DNA from: an uncultured Nocardiaceae bacterium
GTDB lineage: Bacteria; Actinomycetota; Actinomycetes; Mycobacteriales; Mycobacteriaceae
Length of the DNA stretch: 15,518 bases
Assembly: GCA_936936565.1 (NCBI GenBank)
Contig: CAKZIX010000081.1
Location: forward strand, 1 to 15,518
Reading direction: 5' to 3'
A model generated the notes under the pieces. It was not told where the DNA came from. It did not search any database and saw only the letters and a list, made by a program, of their open reading frames with translations. Below are positions 1 to 7,072 of this stretch, piece after piece; the first letter of the stretch is position 1; the number at the start of each line of letters is the position of its first letter. Position numbers and translations under genes: made by a program.

Positions 1-40
1 GAGGTCTACGCTCTTTCCCTACGCGCCGCTCTTCCGCTCT
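1..40. other. Probable residual Illumina P5/TruSeq adapter at contig edge
   Basis: The first 40 bases align without gaps to the 3' 40 bases of the Illumina TruSeq universal (P5) adapter at 35 positions. Identical blocks include CTCTTTCCCTAC (11-22) and CGCTCTTCCG (27-36). All five differences, at 4, 10, 23, 26 and 37, are an adapter A read here as G or C. A chance match this good is negligible. The window start is therefore probably an assembly end with degenerate adapter, and codons translated from it are not biological. Confidence 0.85.
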
Positions 41-2190
41 TCCAGATTGAACGTGCGTGCCGTGCGATTCGACGGATCTGCGCGGGTGTACACCGTCGCC
101 TGCGCGATGGCGGTGTTGTTCTCGGCGATCTGGATGGCATCGACGCTCTGCACCACCGGGATGATCTGGTGGTCCACCGAGTCCTGGTAGATCTGGGCGA
201 ACTCCTCGTCCTTGATCGACTTGTAGTACTCGGCCAGCGGGCCGCAGGAGTTGCTGCGCAACGCCTGAATGTCGCCCGTGCGCAACGCTTCGACGAACGT
301 GTCGATCGACGACCGGATTTGTTCCTCCGGGGTCGGCGGCGTATCGCGCGTGGCGTACAGGGCCACCGCTACGAGCGCCGCAACCAAGATCAGCGCCGCC
401 GCCACCGCGGCGAACCACCAGCCCTTGCGACCCTTCTCCGCGCTGGGTACGGCACGTTGCCGGTCGTCGCGCGCGGCCGCCGGCTCGACCCGCTGCGGCA
501 TCGCGACCGCCTTGGGTGCAGTGGCATCCGCGTTCGCAGAGGCCGTGGCGCGCGCGGGTGCGTCCGACGATTTCGCCGCGCCCGACTGCGCGGGCGGTGC
601 GTCGGGTGCGGGTTTCGCCAGTGGTGCGCCGGGTCCGGATTTCGCCTGGGGTGCGTTGGCACCAGTCGGGGCTTGTGGTGTGGGTGCGGCCGCGGGTTTC
701 GCTTGGGGGGCACCGGAATCAGTTGGGCCTTGCCGTGTGGGCTCGGCTCCGGGTGCCGGCTTCGCCTGGCGGGCGCCGGGTCCGGATTTCGCCTGCAGTG
801 CGCTGGGACCTGTCGGGGCTTGTGGTGTGGGTCCGGCGCCGGGTGCGGGTCGTCCCTGCGGTGCGGCGGGACCGGCAGCCTTGGAACCAGCTGCAGGAGA
901 ACCGCTTTGGCGCGGCGGTACCTTCATCGGCGGCGCCACTCGACGCGGGGCCGGCGGCTTCGGTGGGCGGTTCAGCGCCACCGTCGGCTGCTCGGAGATG
1001 GGCAGACGCGGTTCTTGGCGCGGGATTGCGACAGTCGGGGCGTCCGCCGCCTGATCTGCACCCGCTGCACGAGGCGCTTCGGCAGACTCGCCTCCATCCG
1101 GCGCGCTGGCCTTGGGATTCTGCTCAGCGCCTGTTACGTCCTGCGCAGCGCTCGTCTCGCCCTGTGCGCTGCCTGCTTCGTCGTGCGCGACGCTCGTCTC
1201 GCTCTGTGCGCTGCCTGTCTCGCCCGCTGCAGCGCCTGTCTCGCTCTGTGCGCCGCCTTCGCCGGATGTGCCCACCGCGGCTGCGCCACCGCCAACACGT
1301 CCCGCGGCGCCTGTCGCGGCTGCGCCACCCGTCTGGGGTTGTGCGGTGCTTGTCGCGGGTTGTGCGGTGCCAGGTGTGGGTTGGGTGGCGCTCGGCGCAG
1401 GTTCGGCGGTGCCAGTTGTGGGTTGGGCGTTGCCGGTTGCGGGTTGGGTGGTGCTGGGCGCCGGTTGGGTGGTGCCGGTTGTGGGTTGGGGGTTGCCGGT
1501 TGTGGCTTGGGTGGTGCTGGGCGCCGGTTGGGTGGTGCCGGTTGTGGGTTGGGCGTTGCCGGGTGTGGGTTCGGCGGGGCCGGGCGCAGGTTCGGCGGTG
1601 CCGGGCGTGGGTTGGGTGGTGCCGGGCGTGGGTTGGGCGTTGTCCGTCCCAGCGTTCGGCGAAGAACTCTGTGGCGCATCCCTTTTCGCGACCGCCGGGA
1701 TAACCGTCGTCGAGGCGTCTGTGCTTACGGCCTCGGTGCTCGGCGCTCCCGCCGCCGGTCCGTTCGCGGCGTCAGCATCGGTACTCGGCGCGGCATCCGC
1801 CCGAGGGTTCGCGGCGTCAGTGTCGGCATTCGGCGCGGCATCCGCCCGAGCGGTCGCGACACTTTCGGACTCTGCGGAACTGCCCGTCCGGGGCGAGCTC
1901 ACGTCCGCAGTGGCGGCAGAGGTACTGGCGGTACCTGCGGGGGCTTCGGTTTTGCCCGTAGTGGTGGCGGAATCCTGGGCCGGTGCCGCGGCGCCCGCAT
2001 CGGTACTGCCGCTCGAGGGCGCCGGACGGCTGGTCCGAACCTCGGCGGGCGTCTGCTTCGGCGTGTCCCCGGACGACTGCGGCGCGCTGTCAGGTTTCTC
2101 GGCACCGCTCTGTGCTGCGGATTTCGGCTCGCGGGACGGCGGCGAGGCGGCGTCGTCGATGGGATCGGGCACAGGCACAATGTATGTCAT
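19..2190 (-). CDS. Rv0361-like membrane protein with long Ala/Pro/Thr repeat domain; 3' end artificial
   Basis: About 723 residues read from ATG at 2190. Residues 1 to roughly 585 are low complexity and rich in Ala, Pro, Thr, Ser and Gly. A short-period block there repeats units such as QPTTGTTQPAPSTT. One membrane helix follows at about 590-612 (GWWFAAVAAALILVAALVAV). The C-terminal domain of about 105 residues (PPTPEEQIRSSIDTFVEAL onward) resembles the extracytoplasmic NTF2/DUF4878-like part of mycobacterial Rv0361. The predicted topology is a long cytoplasmic repeat tail, one helix and an outer domain. The stop at 19-21 and the last seven or so residues (EERKSGA) come from the adapter-like sequence, so the real gene should run past the left edge. 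It is divergent from DUF3151 with overlapping start codons, as in the Rv0360c/Rv0361 pair. Function is unknown. Family assignment rests on the C-terminal domain and synteny. Confidence 0.75.
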   Translation of the reverse strand: MTYIVPVPDPIDDAASPPSREPKSAAQSGAEKPDSAPQSSGDTPKQTPAEVRTSRPAPSSGSTDAGAAAPAQDSATTTGKTEAPAGTASTSAATADVSSPRTGSSAESESVATARADAAPNADTDAANPRADAAPSTDADAANGPAAGAPSTEAVSTDASTTVIPAVAKRDAPQSSSPNAGTDNAQPTPGTTQPTPGTAEPAPGPAEPTPGNAQPTTGTTQPAPSTTQATTGNPQPTTGTTQPAPSTTQPATGNAQPTTGTAEPAPSATQPTPGTAQPATSTAQPQTGGAAATGAAGRVGGGAAAVGTSGEGGAQSETGAAAGETGSAQSETSVAHDEAGSAQGETSAAQDVTGAEQNPKASAPDGGESAEAPRAAGADQAADAPTVAIPRQEPRLPISEQPTVALNRPPKPPAPRRVAPPMKVPPRQSGSPAAGSKAAGPAAPQGRPAPGAGPTPQAPTGPSALQAKSGPGARQAKPAPGAEPTRQGPTDSGAPQAKPAAAPTPQAPTGANAPQAKSGPGAPLAKPAPDAPPAQSGAAKSSDAPARATASANADATAPKAVAMPQRVEPAAARDDRQRAVPSAEKGRKGWWFAAVAAALILVAALVAVALYATRDTPPTPEEQIRSSIDTFVEALRTGDIQALRSNSCGPLAEYYKSIKDEEFAQIYQDSVDHQIIPVVQSVDAIQIAENNTAIAQATVYTRADPSNRTARTFNLEERKSGA
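1334..1645. repeat. Degenerate short-period repeat tract inside the Pro/Thr-rich region
   Basis: On the plus strand the tract is built from variants of GGGTTGGGTGGTGCC and GGGTTGGGCGTTGCC. A longer unit starting GTGGTGCTGGGCGCCGGTTG begins at 1448 and again at 1511, giving a 63-base (21-codon) higher-order period. All units stay in frame with the minus-strand gene and encode Q-P-[TA]-[PT]-[GS]-type pentads to heptads. Replication slippage probably makes length variable between strains, and assembly length may be unreliable here. Confidence 0.8.
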
Positions 2191-2605
2191 GACGTCGTTC
2201 GGTGACCTGCTCGGACCGCAGCCGATTCGCCTCCCGGCCAACGATGCCGCAGAGGATGCGCTTGCCGCAAACGAAGACCCGGCCAAGGTGGCCGCGGAGC
2301 ACCCCACCTCGTCGCTGGCATGGGCATATCTGGGCGAGGCGGCCATGGACGCGGGCCAGGTGATCACCGCGTACGCCTACGCGCGCACGGGGTATCACCG
2401 CGGCCTCGACGCGCTGCGCCGCAACGGGTGGAAGGGCTTCGGTCCGGTGCCGTGGGACCACGAACCGAACCAGGGCTTCCTGCGCTGCGTCGGCGTCCTC
2501 GCGCGCGCCGCGGCAGCCATCGGGGAGTCCGACGAGCACGCCCGCTGCCTCGATCTGCTCGAGGACTGCGATCCGCGGGCGGCCGCCGAACTTGGCCTCG
2601 ACTGA
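2189..2605 (+). CDS. DUF3151 family protein (Rv0360c-like)
   Basis: A 138-residue soluble protein beginning MTSFGDLLGPQPIRLP. An in-frame ATG at 2180 would add three residues. The opening MTSFGDLLGP and the later AWAYLGEAAMDAGQVITAYAYARTGYHRGLDALRRNGWKG region, split here only for reading, are what I recall for the DUF3151 family, represented by M. tuberculosis Rv0360c. The helical pattern recalls a TPR-like repeat. No catalytic motif is seen and function is unknown. CACAAT at 2176-2181 lies seven bases before ATG 2189 and could be the -10 of a leaderless transcript, which favours the 2189 start. The gene overlaps the start of the divergent upstream gene. Its stop at 2603-2605 lies 14 bases inside the next gene, suggesting translational coupling. 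Confidence 0.88.
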   Translation: MTSFGDLLGPQPIRLPANDAAEDALAANEDPAKVAAEHPTSSLAWAYLGEAAMDAGQVITAYAYARTGYHRGLDALRRNGWKGFGPVPWDHEPNQGFLRCVGVLARAAAAIGESDEHARCLDLLEDCDPRAAAELGLD

Positions 2606-3752
2606 ACCCGAACGTCCCAACAAGCGGGTCGTAGCGACGCTCGGCGCCGCCGGTGGGCGGCTGCGTGCGTCGTGGGTTCCGGTGCTGCAGTGCGCGCTGG
2701 CCGCGGGCGGAGCCTGGTGGGTCGCCAAAGAGCTGCTCGGGCATCAACTGCCCTTCTTCGCTCCGGTCGCTGCCGTTGTGTCCCTTGGGGTTTCGCTGGG
2801 CCAACGGCTGCGGCGCTCGGTGGAGCTGGTGGTCGGGGTGTCGGTCGGCATCGGCGTCGGCGACCTGCTGATCGGGTGGATCGGCACCGGCACCTGGCAG
2901 ATCGTGCTGGTGGTCGGGCTGGCCATCGCGGCCGCGGTCCTGCTGGACGGCGGTCCGGTGATCACGATGCAGGCGGGCAGTTCGGCGGTGCTGGTGGCCA
3001 CCCTGCTGCCGCCCAGTTCGGGCGCCGGGACGAGCCGAATGCTGGACACTCTGGTCGGCGGGCTCGTCGGGGTCGGCGTCGTCGCGCTCGTGCCCACCCA
3101 CCCGGTGCTGCGCGCCCGAAAACAGGCAGGCCACATTCTGGAGACGGCGGCCGACGTGCTGCGTGCGTGCGCGGACGGTCTGCTCGAGCAGAACGCCGAG
3201 ACTATCGCCGACGGCCTGGAGCGGGCCCGCGCGACCCAGCAGGAGATCGACGATCTGCGCAGCAAGCTGAAGGGCGGCCGAGAGATCAGCCGGATTTCGC
3301 CGCTGCACTGGCGCTCGCGGGAGCGGCTGGGGCAGCTCACGGCGACGGCCGACCCGATCGACAACGCGGTGCGCAACATCCGCGTGCTCGCCCGGCGCTC
3401 GCTGTCGCTCGTGCGCGACGACGAGATTCTGGATCCGCGCCTGGTGGACGAGGTGGAGCGGCTCGCCCAAGCCGCCGACCTGGTGCGCCGGATGTTGCTG
3501 GCCGATCCGGGAGCCCAGCCCGATCCGGAGACGACGGTCGCGGTGCTGCGTGACGTGGCCGCGGCGGCCCGATTCGATCTGGTGAAGGACGCCGGGCTGT
3601 CGGCGAATGTGGTGCTCGCGCAGATTCGTTCGACGATCGTGGACCTGATGCAGGTCGCGGGCATGGAGCGGGTGGCGGCGATCGCGACGCTCCCGCCGAC
3701 GGTGCCGAATCCCTACTATCCGCCCGATGTGGAGGGAGTTGCGCGGGACTGA
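2592..3752 (+). CDS. FUSC/aromatic-acid-exporter-like integral membrane protein
   Basis: 386 residues from a TTG start at 2592, which overlaps the DUF3151 stop by 14 bases. No ATG or GTG candidate lies before the first helix. Residues 1-26 are basic and hydrophilic. Six hydrophobic segments follow at about 27-46, 55-70, 76-98, 102-118, 125-140 and 150-168. A cytoplasmic helical domain then runs to the end, rich in Arg and Glu with coiled-coil-like heptads around 180-250. This is the half-size layout of the FUSC/ArAE (aromatic acid exporter) superfamily, whose members are linked to efflux of small aromatic acids in other bacteria. The substrate cannot be read from sequence. Coupling to DUF3151 suggests co-expression. 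The 3' end runs into an imperfect inverted repeat. Confidence 0.78.
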   Translation: MASTEPERPNKRVVATLGAAGGRLRASWVPVLQCALAAGGAWWVAKELLGHQLPFFAPVAAVVSLGVSLGQRLRRSVELVVGVSVGIGVGDLLIGWIGTGTWQIVLVVGLAIAAAVLLDGGPVITMQAGSSAVLVATLLPPSSGAGTSRMLDTLVGGLVGVGVVALVPTHPVLRARKQAGHILETAADVLRACADGLLEQNAETIADGLERARATQQEIDDLRSKLKGGREISRISPLHWRSRERLGQLTATADPIDNAVRNIRVLARRSLSLVRDDEILDPRLVDEVERLAQAADLVRRMLLADPGAQPDPETTVAVLRDVAAAARFDLVKDAGLSANVVLAQIRSTIVDLMQVAGMERVAAIATLPPTVPNPYYPPDVEGVARD

Positions 3753-3823
3753 GCGCCCACTTTCGGCTTCGAGATGGCCGAACCTGCCTCGAGATCACCG
3801 AAACTGGTCACTGAGTCCCGCGC
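3741..3823. repeat. Imperfect inverted repeat with inner tandem unit at the FUSC-like gene stop
   Basis: The arms 3741-3766 and 3798-3823 pair at 22 of 26 positions, including perfect outer arms GCGCGGGACT / AGTCCCGCGC and inner arms TTTCGG / CCGAAA. The loop contains two related units of about 20 bases (TTCGAGATGGCCGAACCTG and CTCGAGATCACCGAAACTG). It spans the stop codon at 3750-3752 and ends 13 bases before palindrome A. No U-tract follows, so a terminator role is possible but unproven. Confidence 0.6.
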
Positions 3824-3835
3824 AGCCGAAATCAG

Positions 3836-3878
3836 GTAGTCCGGTACTCGTGTCTGTGCGGCCGCGAATTCCTACGGT
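3836..3878 (+). promoter_or_regulatory. Palindrome A plus -10: candidate activator site and promoter
   Basis: The core GTAGTCCGGTAC (3836-3847, in context AGGTAGTCCGGTACTCG) is followed by -10 candidate TACGGT at 3873-3878. The T of TACTC is exactly 28 bases before the first base of the -10, the same as at sites B and C. No -35 is recognisable; the palindrome sits where it should be, about 43 bases before the expected start. That is where LuxR-type activators usually bind. The 16 bases ending in GTAGT match site C at 15 positions. Confidence 0.65.
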
Positions 3879-3882
3879 CGAA

Positions 3883-4380
3883 GTGACTGCGGTTACGAGG
3901 GGTGCCGCAGTCGTCTACTTCGCGCCGAGCCGACCAGGGGGTGTGGTGTTTGCACCGTCGACGATGGATGTTTTCGACCGTCGCAGGCTCGAGTCGGCGG
4001 CCGCCCGACTGGTTTCCGGTCCGGCGGCCGCGGCGGCGCGGCACCTGCTGGAACTGGGCATCGGCCGGATGATCGCGCCGCGGCGACTCGGCCCGATTGC
4101 TTTCCAGTTGCAGCTCGGGGGCGGCCGGCGCGCATTCGCCAGCCGGTTGCCGGGTCTCGGTGCCGTCGAGTTCACGGTCGACGCGGCCGCCGGTGCCCAG
4201 ACGATCACCTGGTTCAACCTGGAGTCGCTGCGCGGCGGCTGTGAGCCGCTGCGGCTCGCAGAGCCGGCCTCGACGCGTCGGACGGCGGTGATCCGCACCG
4301 GCGCCGGCGGGGTCGTCGCGGCGCTGTGCGCCGACGATTCACCACGCAACAGTGACGTGGCGTTCGTCTACCTGCACTAA
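3883..4380 (+). CDS. Hypothetical protein under palindrome A
   Basis: 165 residues if the GTG at 3883 is used, or 138 from ATG 3964 (MDVFDRRRLESAA). I chose the GTG because it lies five bases after the TACGGT -10 of promoter A and would give a leaderless transcript, while ATG 3964 lacks a ribosome-binding site. I do not recognise the family. There is no signal peptide or convincing membrane helix. The N-terminal half is Ala/Arg-rich and helical. The second half alternates beta-like segments (GPIAFQLQL, AVEFTVDAA, TITWFNLESL, AVIRTGAGGVVAALC, VAFVYLH), suggesting a small beta-sandwich. Stop to the LAL start is 40 bases. The protein may be a target of that regulator. The gene is well supported by bias and placement, but its function is unknown. 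Confidence 0.6.
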   Translation: MTAVTRGAAVVYFAPSRPGGVVFAPSTMDVFDRRRLESAAARLVSGPAAAAARHLLELGIGRMIAPRRLGPIAFQLQLGGGRRAFASRLPGLGAVEFTVDAAAGAQTITWFNLESLRGGCEPLRLAEPASTRRTAVIRTGAGGVVAALCADDSPRNSDVAFVYLH

Positions 4381-4408
4381 AGGCCGCGCGGCCCGGTGAT
4401 CGGCGCCA

Positions 4409-4421
4409 TACGATTCCGCTA
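4409..4421 (+). promoter_or_regulatory. Leaderless -10 of the LAL regulator gene
   Basis: TACGAT at 4409-4414 matches the actinobacterial -10 pattern TANNNT and lies six bases before ATG 4421, so transcription would begin at or next to the start codon. No Shine-Dalgarno sequence is present and no -35 is evident. Unlike its putative targets, this promoter has no copy of the palindrome at the matching distance. Confidence 0.5.
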
Positions 4422-7027
4422 TGGCGACAACGTGGCCCACGCTGGCCCGCGCGGCCGGCCTGGAGGCGATCGAGGAGGTGCTTTCCGCAACCGGCGGTCC
4501 CGGCGGCGTCGTCATCGCCGGCGGGGCGGGTGTCGGCAAGACCACGCTCGCGCGCGAGGCGGTGCGCCGCGATCGGCGCGAGCACCGCTGGGTGGTCGGC
4601 ACCGAGTCGGCGCGCACGGTGCCGCTTGGCGCGTTCGCGCATCTGGTGTCGGTGACCGGACCGATCGAACCGGCCACCGTATTGCGTACGGCGCGTGGGG
4701 ATTTGCTTGCCGGGCTGCGCGGCATGATCATCGGGGTCGACGACGCGCACCTGCTCGACAACTTCTCCGCCACGCTGGTGCACCAGCTGGCGATGACCGG
4801 CGGCGCCAAGCTGGTGGTGACCATCCGCGACGGCGAGCCGGCACCCGACGCGGTGACCGCGCTGTGGAAGGACGAGTGGCTGGTCCGGATGGAACTGGGT
4901 GATCTCACCCGGGATCAGACGGTGGAGCTGCTCGAGCAGGCGCTCGGCGGGCCCGTCGAAACGCCCTCGGCAGACCGGATTTTCGCCGAATCCGAAGGCA
5001 ACCCGATGTTCTTGCGGCATCTGATCGAGGGTGCGCGCGGCGCCGGCAATCTGCGTCAGGTGTCCGGGGTGTGGCAGTTGCGCGGGCAGTCGGTGATCAG
5101 TCCGCACCTGACCGCACTGGTGGAGGCGACCATCGCCCGGCACAGTGCGGGCGAGCGGCGGGTGCTGGAGCTGCTGGCGTTTTCGGAACCGATGAACCTC
5201 GACGTGCTGACCGATCTCAGCTCGCCCGACGACGTCGAGGCCGCCGAGCGCGACGGGCTCGTCCGGGTGCTGAACCGGGGCTCGGAATTCGTTGCGCGCC
5301 TGGGTCATCCGCTGTACGGCGAGGTCGTCGCCAAGCGCTCGGGGGCGCAGACCGCGCGCCGCATCCGCGGCGAGATCGTGCGCCGTGAGCAGGCCGATCG
5401 GCCCACTCATCTGGTGGATCAGCTGCGCTTGGCGGCGTTGGCACTCGACAGCGACTCACCGCCGGATCCGGACCTGCTGGTCGACGCCGCGCGCGATGCG
5501 CTGCGCCTGGGCGACATCGAGTTGGGCGAGCGATTGGCACGCGGCGCACAGCGATCGGGCGGTGGCTTCTATGCCGCGGTGTATCTGGCACAGTGCCTGG
5601 CCTGGCAGGGCCGCGGCGCGGAGGCCGAGGCCGAGCTGTCGGCGTTCGGCGCCGGGCAGCTCGACGAATTCGAGTTGCTGCAGTGGGGGCTGGTGCGCGC
5701 CTCGAATCTGTTCTGGGCGCTGGGACGTCGCGACGAGGCGATGGCGGTGATCGAGCTGATGTACGGGCGGGCGACCGAGCGGATGGTGCACGATCTCATC
5801 GCCGCGCTCGATTCCACGTTGCGGGTGTTCGAGGGCAACGTGGCGGGCGGGCTCGAGTTGGCCCGCACGGTGCTCGCCTCGCCGGCCTGCCCGCCGCTCG
5901 CGCAGGCCTGGGCGGCGGCCAGCGCCGCGATCGCGCTGGCGGTCACCGGCAAGGTCGACGAGGTGGCACCGATCGCGCGTGAGGGAGGCGATGCCGCGGA
6001 GTCCGCGGAGGCGGGCTGGATCCGGCACACGATCGGGCTCGGCGAGACGTCGGCGCTGTTGTACTCGGGGCAGGTGGCGGCCGCAGAAGCGTTGGCGCGC
6101 AGCTACATCGACCTTGCCGAGATGCAGCAGCCCGGCCGCTCGATGGGCGGGGTGCTGCTCAGCCGGGCCTTGCTGGCCAAGGGCGATCTCGAGGGCGCCT
6201 GCCGCGAGTGCCGGCAGGCGGCGGCCGCGGTCACCGGTACCCGGTTCTCGTGGGGAATGCTGTCGGCAACCTATCTGGCGCAGGGTTCGGCGGCGCTGGG
6301 GCGCGCGGCGGAGGCGCACGAGGCGATCGCGCGGGCCGAGGAGTTCTTCGCCGACAGTTCGCGGCTGTTCCTGCCCGAGCTGGCTGCCGCGCGCGCCTGG
6401 GTGGCGGCCTGCGACGGCGACTACGTCCGCGCCCGCGAGCTGGCGGCCACGGCAGGCCGGGACGCGGAGCAGGCGGGCCAGCCCGCGGCGGCCGTGCCCG
6501 CGTATCTGCTTGCGGCACAGTTCGGTGACGCGACGGTCGCCGACCCGCTCGTGCGGCTGGCCGCGGCGGTACCCGGTCCGGTCGCCACACTGGCCGCCGA
6601 ACTCGCGGTGGCCCTGCGCGACGGCGACGGCATCCGGATGCACGACACCGCGGCCCGCTTCGAGGTCCTCGGCATGCAGCTCGTCGCCGCCGACTGCTAC
6701 GCGCTTGCTGCGCGCGCACTGGCCGCCGCCGGTAACCGCGCCGCCGAGCTGTCCAGCGCGGCGGCGGCACAGCGTTTGGCCACTCAGTGCGGGCGGGCCA
6801 GCACTCCGGCGCTGTCGTCGAGCGCGCGCTCGTTGCCGCTCACCGGACGCGAACGCGAGGTCGCCCGACTGGTGGCGCTGGGCATGTCGAATCGGGAGAT
6901 CGCCGACAAGCTCGTCGTCTCGGTGCGCACGGTCGAGGGGCACATCTACCGGGCCTGCGTGAAACTCGGGGTCGCCGACCGGGCGGCGCTGGCGGCCGTG
7001 GTGCGGGCCGAGCTGGAGAACGAGTAG
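4421..7027 (+). CDS. LAL-type (MalT-like large ATP-binding) LuxR family transcriptional regulator
   Basis: 868 residues, the usual LAL size. An N-terminal AAA/STAND ATPase has Walker A GGAGVGKTT at 34-42 and Walker B MIIGVDDAH at 102-110. A long Ala/Leu-rich helical middle (about 220-800) fits TPR-like repeats that bind an inducer or partner. The C-terminal LuxR helix-turn-helix begins at LTGREREVARLVALG and continues through MSNREIADKLVVSVRTVEGH. LAL regulators are usually ATP-dependent activators of neighbouring genes. The start ATG 4421 follows a leaderless -10. Palindromes occur upstream of the preceding small gene, the following operon and a chorismate-mutase-like gene. Its own stop TAG (7025-7027) lies inside palindrome B. 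Direct control of those promoters is inference; the family call is firm. Confidence 0.93.
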   Translation: MATTWPTLARAAGLEAIEEVLSATGGPGGVVIAGGAGVGKTTLAREAVRRDRREHRWVVGTESARTVPLGAFAHLVSVTGPIEPATVLRTARGDLLAGLRGMIIGVDDAHLLDNFSATLVHQLAMTGGAKLVVTIRDGEPAPDAVTALWKDEWLVRMELGDLTRDQTVELLEQALGGPVETPSADRIFAESEGNPMFLRHLIEGARGAGNLRQVSGVWQLRGQSVISPHLTALVEATIARHSAGERRVLELLAFSEPMNLDVLTDLSSPDDVEAAERDGLVRVLNRGSEFVARLGHPLYGEVVAKRSGAQTARRIRGEIVRREQADRPTHLVDQLRLAALALDSDSPPDPDLLVDAARDALRLGDIELGERLARGAQRSGGGFYAAVYLAQCLAWQGRGAEAEAELSAFGAGQLDEFELLQWGLVRASNLFWALGRRDEAMAVIELMYGRATERMVHDLIAALDSTLRVFEGNVAGGLELARTVLASPACPPLAQAWAAASAAIALAVTGKVDEVAPIAREGGDAAESAEAGWIRHTIGLGETSALLYSGQVAAAEALARSYIDLAEMQQPGRSMGGVLLSRALLAKGDLEGACRECRQAAAAVTGTRFSWGMLSATYLAQGSAALGRAAEAHEAIARAEEFFADSSRLFLPELAAARAWVAACDGDYVRARELAATAGRDAEQAGQPAAAVPAYLLAAQFGDATVADPLVRLAAAVPGPVATLAAELAVALRDGDGIRMHDTAARFEVLGMQLVAADCYALAARALAAAGNRAAELSSAAAAQRLATQCGRASTPALSSSARSLPLTGREREVARLVALGMSNREIADKLVVSVRTVEGHIYRACVKLGVADRAALAAVVRAELENE

Positions 7028-7066
7028 TCGGGTACTCAAGACTCGGTGTGCACCGGATCACAGAAT
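7022..7066 (+). promoter_or_regulatory. Palindrome B plus -10: candidate activator site for the hydrolase-GMC operon
   Basis: GAGTAGTCGGGTACTC (7022-7037) has perfect five-base outer arms GAGTA / TACTC. The -10 candidate CAGAAT is at 7061-7066, with the TACTC-to--10 distance again 28 bases. ATG 7073 begins six bases after the -10, so the transcript should be leaderless. The palindrome includes the TAG stop of the LAL gene, so the sites of gene end and operator are fused. Confidence 0.7.
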
Positions 7067-7072
7067 CGGTAC

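Noticed and set aside
222..236. GTAGTACTC resembling half of the shared palindrome
   Set aside because: It lies in coding sequence (KYYKS region), lacks the full palindrome and has no -10 at the right distance.
169..2205. Long plus-strand open frame opposite the Pro/Thr-rich membrane protein
   Set aside because: It is an antisense shadow: Arg/Cys/Gly-rich low complexity with no domain, while the minus frame has a clear membrane helix and a folded C-terminal domain.
4365..4386. Possible fifth palindrome copy (CTACCTGCACTAA) before the LAL gene
   Set aside because: Only one half-site matches and its distance to the LAL -10 is 31 rather than 28, so autoregulation through this site is not supported.
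5456..7039. Long minus-strand open frame within the LAL gene
   Set aside because: Product is Arg/His/Gln-rich shadow sequence; the plus frame has Walker and LuxR motifs over the same bases.
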